A DNA stretch of 64,000 bases from Streptococcus mitis. Its GTDB lineage: Bacteria; Bacillota; Bacilli; Lactobacillales; Streptococcaceae. How positions within the stretch are numbered: position 1 is the first letter of the stretch; every line of letters starts with the position of its first letter. The notes under the pieces were generated by a model. That model had not been told where the DNA came from. It did no database searches and saw nothing but the letters and a program-made list of their open reading frames with translations. The stretch spans positions 1,014,301 through 1,078,300 of the forward strand of contig NZ_LBMT01000001.1 in NCBI RefSeq assembly GCF_002005545.1, read 5' to 3'. Position numbers and translations under genes: made by a program. Shown piece after piece: positions 60,781-64,000 of this stretch.

Positions 60781-63717
60781 ATGAGACAAACAAATGTTAG
60801 AGGGACATTATCCCTACGTGGCTTTAGAAAATTAAGAACTGGTGCAATTGTTGCGACAGGTGTGATTTTATTGGGGCTGGGCTTTTTAGCTCCAACTGTA
60901 TCAGCTAATGAACAAGATGGTGTTTGGGTAGCCAGAACAGTTGCAGAAGTAAAAGCTGATATTCAACATATAGACAATTTATCACACTACACAATTAAGT
61001 GGGGAGATACACTGAGTGCTATTAGTGAAGCAACAGGGCTATCTGTTGATAGTTTGGTTGAGATAAATCGTATTGCAAATAGAGATTTGATTTTTGCTAA
61101 TAATAAATTGTATTTTAGCGAAGAGGCTTTTCTAAAAGATGGAAATACAGAAGTAAAAAGACAGCGAGTGTCGATTGCTAATTCTGGTAGCTGTCAAAGT
61201 TATGAAGTTGAAACAAAGACAGATACTGTAACTGGAGAGCAAACTACTACTGTTAAACAAACGACACCAGTAGTTGTGGAAACACCAGCAGTATCGGAAG
61301 CGAAAGCTGAAGAGTCAGTATCGCCAGCACTGAAAGCAGAAACACCAGTCACAGTTGCGCCAAAATCAGACGAGTCAGCGACACCAGCGTTGAAAACTGA
61401 AGAACCATCAGCGCCAGCACCGAAAGTGGAAGAACCTGCAACCCCCTCGCCAAAAGCAGAGGAACCAACGACACCCGCACCGAAAGCAGACGAACCAGCG
61501 ACACCTGCACCAAAGGTGGAAGAACCAGTGACACCTGCGCCAAAAGTAGATGAGCCAGCGACACCGGCACCGAAAACAGACGAGCCAGCGACACCGGCAC
61601 CAAAATCAGACGAGCCAGTGGCTACAACGCCAAAAGCAGAAGAACCAGCGGTTCCAGCGCCAAAAGCGGAAGAACCAGCGACTCCAGCGCCAAAAGTAGA
61701 GGAACCAGCGACTCCAGCACCAAAAGTAGAGGAACCAGCGACACCAGCGCCAAAAGTGGAAGAACCAGTGACTCCAGCGCCAAAAGCAGAGGAACCAGTG
61801 ACTCCAGCGCCAAAAGTAGACGAACCATCGACACCGGCACCAAAAGTAGAGGAATCATCGACACCAGCGCCGAAAGTGGAAGAGCCAGCAACACCAGCGC
61901 CAAAATCGGAAGAGCCATCGACACCGGCACCGAAAGAAGAGAAGCCAGCAACACCAGCGCCAAAATCGGAAGAGCCATCGACACCAGCACCGAAAGCAGA
62001 GAAGCCATCGACACCAGCGCCGAAAGAAGAGAAGCCAACGACACCAGCGCCAAAAGTGGAAGAGCCATCGACACCAGCGCCAAAAGTAGAGGATCCATCG
62101 ACTCCGGCACCAAAAGTGGAAGAACCAGTATCTCCAGCGCCAAAATCGGAAGAACCAGCGGCGACAACACCGAAGGCAGAAGAACCAGTATCTCCAGCGC
62201 CAAAAGCAGAGGAGCCAGCGGCACCAGCACCGAAAGCAGAGGAGCCAGCGACTCCAGCACCAAAAGTAGAGGAACCCGCGGCACCAGCACCGAAAGACGA
62301 TGAATCAGGTTCTTCAGTTGAATCTCCATCAACAGCTAATCATTCAGACGAGTCAGGAGCGCCATCTACAACTCCTACAGGTGACTCAACAGCTACCCAA
62401 CCAAGTGATTCAACATCGTCACCGGTAACCCCAAGTGAAGAAGCACCGGTCACATCAGGCGAAACTAATTCCACTGAACAGCCATCTGGAGAATCAGGTA
62501 AATCTGAAACGACATCAGAATCTTCCAATACTCCATCTGCGGAAGCTACAAATGATTCAGGGAATGCAGCAACATCAACTCCGACTCCAGAAGCATCAAC
62601 TTCAGAGCCAAAATCAGAAGAAGAACTTAAGAAGGAAGAAGCCTTGAAGTCAGCTAAAAAGGAGAGCATAGATGATAATATCGGTGAAGTTGTTAAAATA
62701 AAAGCAGATGCGATTGAAAAAGTTACTGATGCAGATGAAAAGGCAAGATTAAAAGAAGCATTAAAGGCGTTACAAGATAAAGCGATAGAAGAAATTAACA
62801 AAGCAAAAGATGATGAAGAAGTAGCTACTGTTACAGAAAAATATCAAAATGAAATCAATGCATTGGATGTTCCAGGGGAAGAAGTTTCAAGTCCGAATTA
62901 TGGTAGAGAAGGCTTGACCAATAATGGTCCTGGTGGAACTACTATTGACAATGGAAGCACAGCGATTGGTCATGGTGCAAGTGGGACTTCCAGATCAGCA
63001 GTAGCATCTCCAACACAACCTTCTTCAACTTCAGAAAGAGGTTCAAGTTTTAGAAATGCCCCATCGGTTCAAGCAAGAGCAAGAAGAGTAGCACGTTCAA
63101 CATCAGAACCAGATGGAACTGTAAATATTAGCTATAACTTCGCTGGAATGCCAGATATTCATGGTTTCCTATCTGACCCGGGAGAAAATAACACTGTCAT
63201 GATTCCTGCTGGAACGAGTGAAGCACAGGCAAAAGAGCTAGTAAAAGAAAAAATTCAAGCCAAGATAAAAGACTTAGCTGCTAGAGGGTATCATGTGAAA
63301 AATGACATTATTTTTGAACAAGATACTACTGTGAAAAATTATAACTACGTCGTTACATTCACTAAGGAGACTACAGGAACTTCAGGTTTCAGAATGGCTC
63401 CAGCAGTTCAACCACGCGCTAGCAGAAATCGTAGAAGTCTAGAACAGCCAGCTCCTCAAAAGGTCAAAGTCAATGTTTTTTATAACTTTGATCAAATGAA
63501 AGATATTGCAGGTTTTCTAGGAGATATCAATGGAACTTCTCTTGAAATTGCGGAAGGTTTATCAAATGAAGAGGTTAAAGCAGCTGTCAAGAGCCAAGTT
63601 GATGCTAAGAAAGAAGAGTTGAGCAAACGCGGCTATACTTTCAAAGAGGACTATGTCTATCAATCTAATGGGAAAGATTATAATTACGTTGTAACATTTT
63701 CAAAAGAAGCTAAATAA
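60781..63717 (+). CDS. Large LysM surface protein with proline-rich repeats and a duplicated C-terminal domain
   Basis: A 978-residue exported protein that I cannot name. In order: a long basic signal peptide (1 to about 42, ending VSA-NE), a LysM domain (about 68-112, starting HYTIKWGDTLSAI), a Pro/Glu/Lys decapeptide repeat (about 166-510), a Ser/Thr/Pro linker (510-615), a helical charged segment like DUF1542 (about 617-700), and two copies of a domain of about 80 residues (781-862 and 897-978) that share YNF, M-DI-GFL and YNYVVTF-KE. There is no LPXTG anchor or choline-binding repeat, so LysM should hold it to the wall. The ATG at 60781 has GTGAGG upstream; a GTG four codons earlier is less likely. 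Confidence 0.85.
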   Translation: MRQTNVRGTLSLRGFRKLRTGAIVATGVILLGLGFLAPTVSANEQDGVWVARTVAEVKADIQHIDNLSHYTIKWGDTLSAISEATGLSVDSLVEINRIANRDLIFANNKLYFSEEAFLKDGNTEVKRQRVSIANSGSCQSYEVETKTDTVTGEQTTTVKQTTPVVVETPAVSEAKAEESVSPALKAETPVTVAPKSDESATPALKTEEPSAPAPKVEEPATPSPKAEEPTTPAPKADEPATPAPKVEEPVTPAPKVDEPATPAPKTDEPATPAPKSDEPVATTPKAEEPAVPAPKAEEPATPAPKVEEPATPAPKVEEPATPAPKVEEPVTPAPKAEEPVTPAPKVDEPSTPAPKVEESSTPAPKVEEPATPAPKSEEPSTPAPKEEKPATPAPKSEEPSTPAPKAEKPSTPAPKEEKPTTPAPKVEEPSTPAPKVEDPSTPAPKVEEPVSPAPKSEEPAATTPKAEEPVSPAPKAEEPAAPAPKAEEPATPAPKVEEPAAPAPKDDESGSSVESPSTANHSDESGAPSTTPTGDSTATQPSDSTSSPVTPSEEAPVTSGETNSTEQPSGESGKSETTSESSNTPSAEATNDSGNAATSTPTPEASTSEPKSEEELKKEEALKSAKKESIDDNIGEVVKIKADAIEKVTDADEKARLKEALKALQDKAIEEINKAKDDEEVATVTEKYQNEINALDVPGEEVSSPNYGREGLTNNGPGGTTIDNGSTAIGHGASGTSRSAVASPTQPSSTSERGSSFRNAPSVQARARRVARSTSEPDGTVNISYNFAGMPDIHGFLSDPGENNTVMIPAGTSEAQAKELVKEKIQAKIKDLAARGYHVKNDIIFEQDTTVKNYNYVVTFTKETTGTSGFRMAPAVQPRASRNRRSLEQPAPQKVKVNVFYNFDQMKDIAGFLGDINGTSLEIAEGLSNEEVKAAVKSQVDAKKEELSKRGYTFKEDYVYQSNGKDYNYVVTFSKEAK
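61279..62310 (+). repeat. 30-bp in-frame tandem repeat array (decapeptide EEPATPAPKV)
   Basis: About 34 imperfect copies of a 30-bp unit coding for variants of EEPATPAPKV and EEPSTPAPKA. Near-identical units in a row suggest recent expansion, and copy number probably varies between strains. The encoded rod would push the C-terminal domains away from the wall. Confidence 0.92.
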
Positions 63718-63747
63718 TTTTCATTCTATAGAGAGTGAAATGCAAGC

Positions 63748-63777
63748 AGAGAGAGCGATAGGCTCTCTTTGTTTTAT
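63748..63777 (+). terminator. Terminator of the LysM surface protein gene
   Basis: AGAGAGC and GCTCTCT pair over GATAG, followed by TTGTTTT. Confidence 0.85.
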
Positions 63778-63850
63778 CTAGTGGTCAGTTGATTACAGAC
63801 AAAAGGCCAGTAAGAGGCTATAATAGAAAATAGAGTAGGTATTTATTCTA

Positions 63851-64000
63851 ATACTCTTCGAAAATCAAACTCAAACCACGTCAGCGTCGCCTTACCGTAG
63901 GTATGGTTACTGACTTCGTCAGTTCTATCCACAACCTCAAAACAGTGTTTTGAGCTGACTTTGTCAGTTCTATCTACAACCTCAAAGCAGTGCTTTGAGC
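63851..64000. repeat. BOX element with at least two boxB units, cut by the window end
   Basis: BoxA starts ATACTCTTCGAAAATC and continues to TACCGTAGGTATGG. Two tandem 45-bp boxB units follow at 63911-63955 and 63956-64000, differing at a few bases. BoxC would lie outside the window. Confidence 0.9.

Noticed and set aside
61279-62310. CRISPR-like array
   Set aside because: The unit is contiguous, in frame and coding, with no unique spacers; no cas genes are present in the window.
61349-62332. Long minus-strand frames rich in Leu, Val and Pro opposite the decapeptide repeats
   Set aside because: They are mirror products of the 30-bp repeat array, without start signals or sensible composition.

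Overview
The window reads as a chromosomal segment of a Mitis-group streptococcus, most likely Streptococcus mitis or a close relative of S. pneumoniae. The support is AT-rich DNA with strong GGAGG ribosome sites and extended -10 promoters, the pneumococcal-type manganese locus (psaBCA, tpx, psaR), a choline-binding cell-wall amidase (which implies choline-decorated teichoic acid), BOX repeats, and proteins close to pneumococcal ones (PsaA, PepO, CodY, PncA, the Vex transporter). Species level cannot be fixed from the sequence alone.

Layout. 1-9.5 kb: end of a large FtsX-type permease, a BOX element, tpx, a 139-bp MITE-like element, psaA-psaC-psaB (minus strand) with a manganese-repressor palindrome, pepO, a metallo-beta-lactamase hydrolase and a choline-binding amidase. 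9.8-20.3 kb: relA-dtd, two paralogous small membrane proteins, a PnuC-like transporter, psaR, a phosphoesterase, an Rrf2 regulator, a YdcF-type protein, a lipase-like protein, and a TetR regulator with a membrane-anchored flavoreductase that share an operator motif. 20.7-26.1 kb: a BceRS-like two-component system, a RUP-like repeat, the decayed remains of a peptide-modification locus (XRE stub, SPASM-domain stub, intact ABC half-exporter) and a DUF389 protein. 26.2-29.4 kb: thrS with its T-box, a small membrane protein, rpsO. 29.4-31 kb: a mosaic of direct repeats around a cadD cadmium-resistance gene with its own operator-like palindromes and a possible 24-residue leader peptide. 31-34.5 kb: a ferric-siderophore-type uptake operon ending in an esterase. 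34.6-53.2 kb: mostly core genes (acyltransferase, P-type ATPase, trmK, NIF3, FAD oxidoreductase, galE, glycosyltransferase, ferredoxin, cmk, truA, a vitamin B6 kinase with an ECF transporter, pepQ, gatD-murT, a RclA/Har-type flavoenzyme). 53.5-64 kb: DEAD-box helicase, codY-pncA, tRNA-Leu, vex1-vex2-vex3, a 978-residue LysM surface protein with a long proline-rich decapeptide repeat, and a BOX element running off the end.

How the parts work together. PsaR is expected to act on the palindrome upstream of psaB and so control manganese import; Tpx next to it handles peroxide. The flavoenzyme at 52-53 kb adds defence against hypothiocyanous acid. PnuC and PncA both feed NAD synthesis. MurT-GatD amidates lipid II, and the amidase and LysM protein act at the wall. 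CodY has a near-consensus CodY box at its own promoter.

The accessory, strain-variable parts are the choline-binding amidase, the decayed peptide-modification locus, the cadD mosaic, the siderophore operon, the vex operon (here without pep27-vncRS) and the LysM repeat protein. Three genes (P-type ATPase, ferredoxin, truA) appear to be transcribed as leaderless mRNAs from promoters of nearly identical design.
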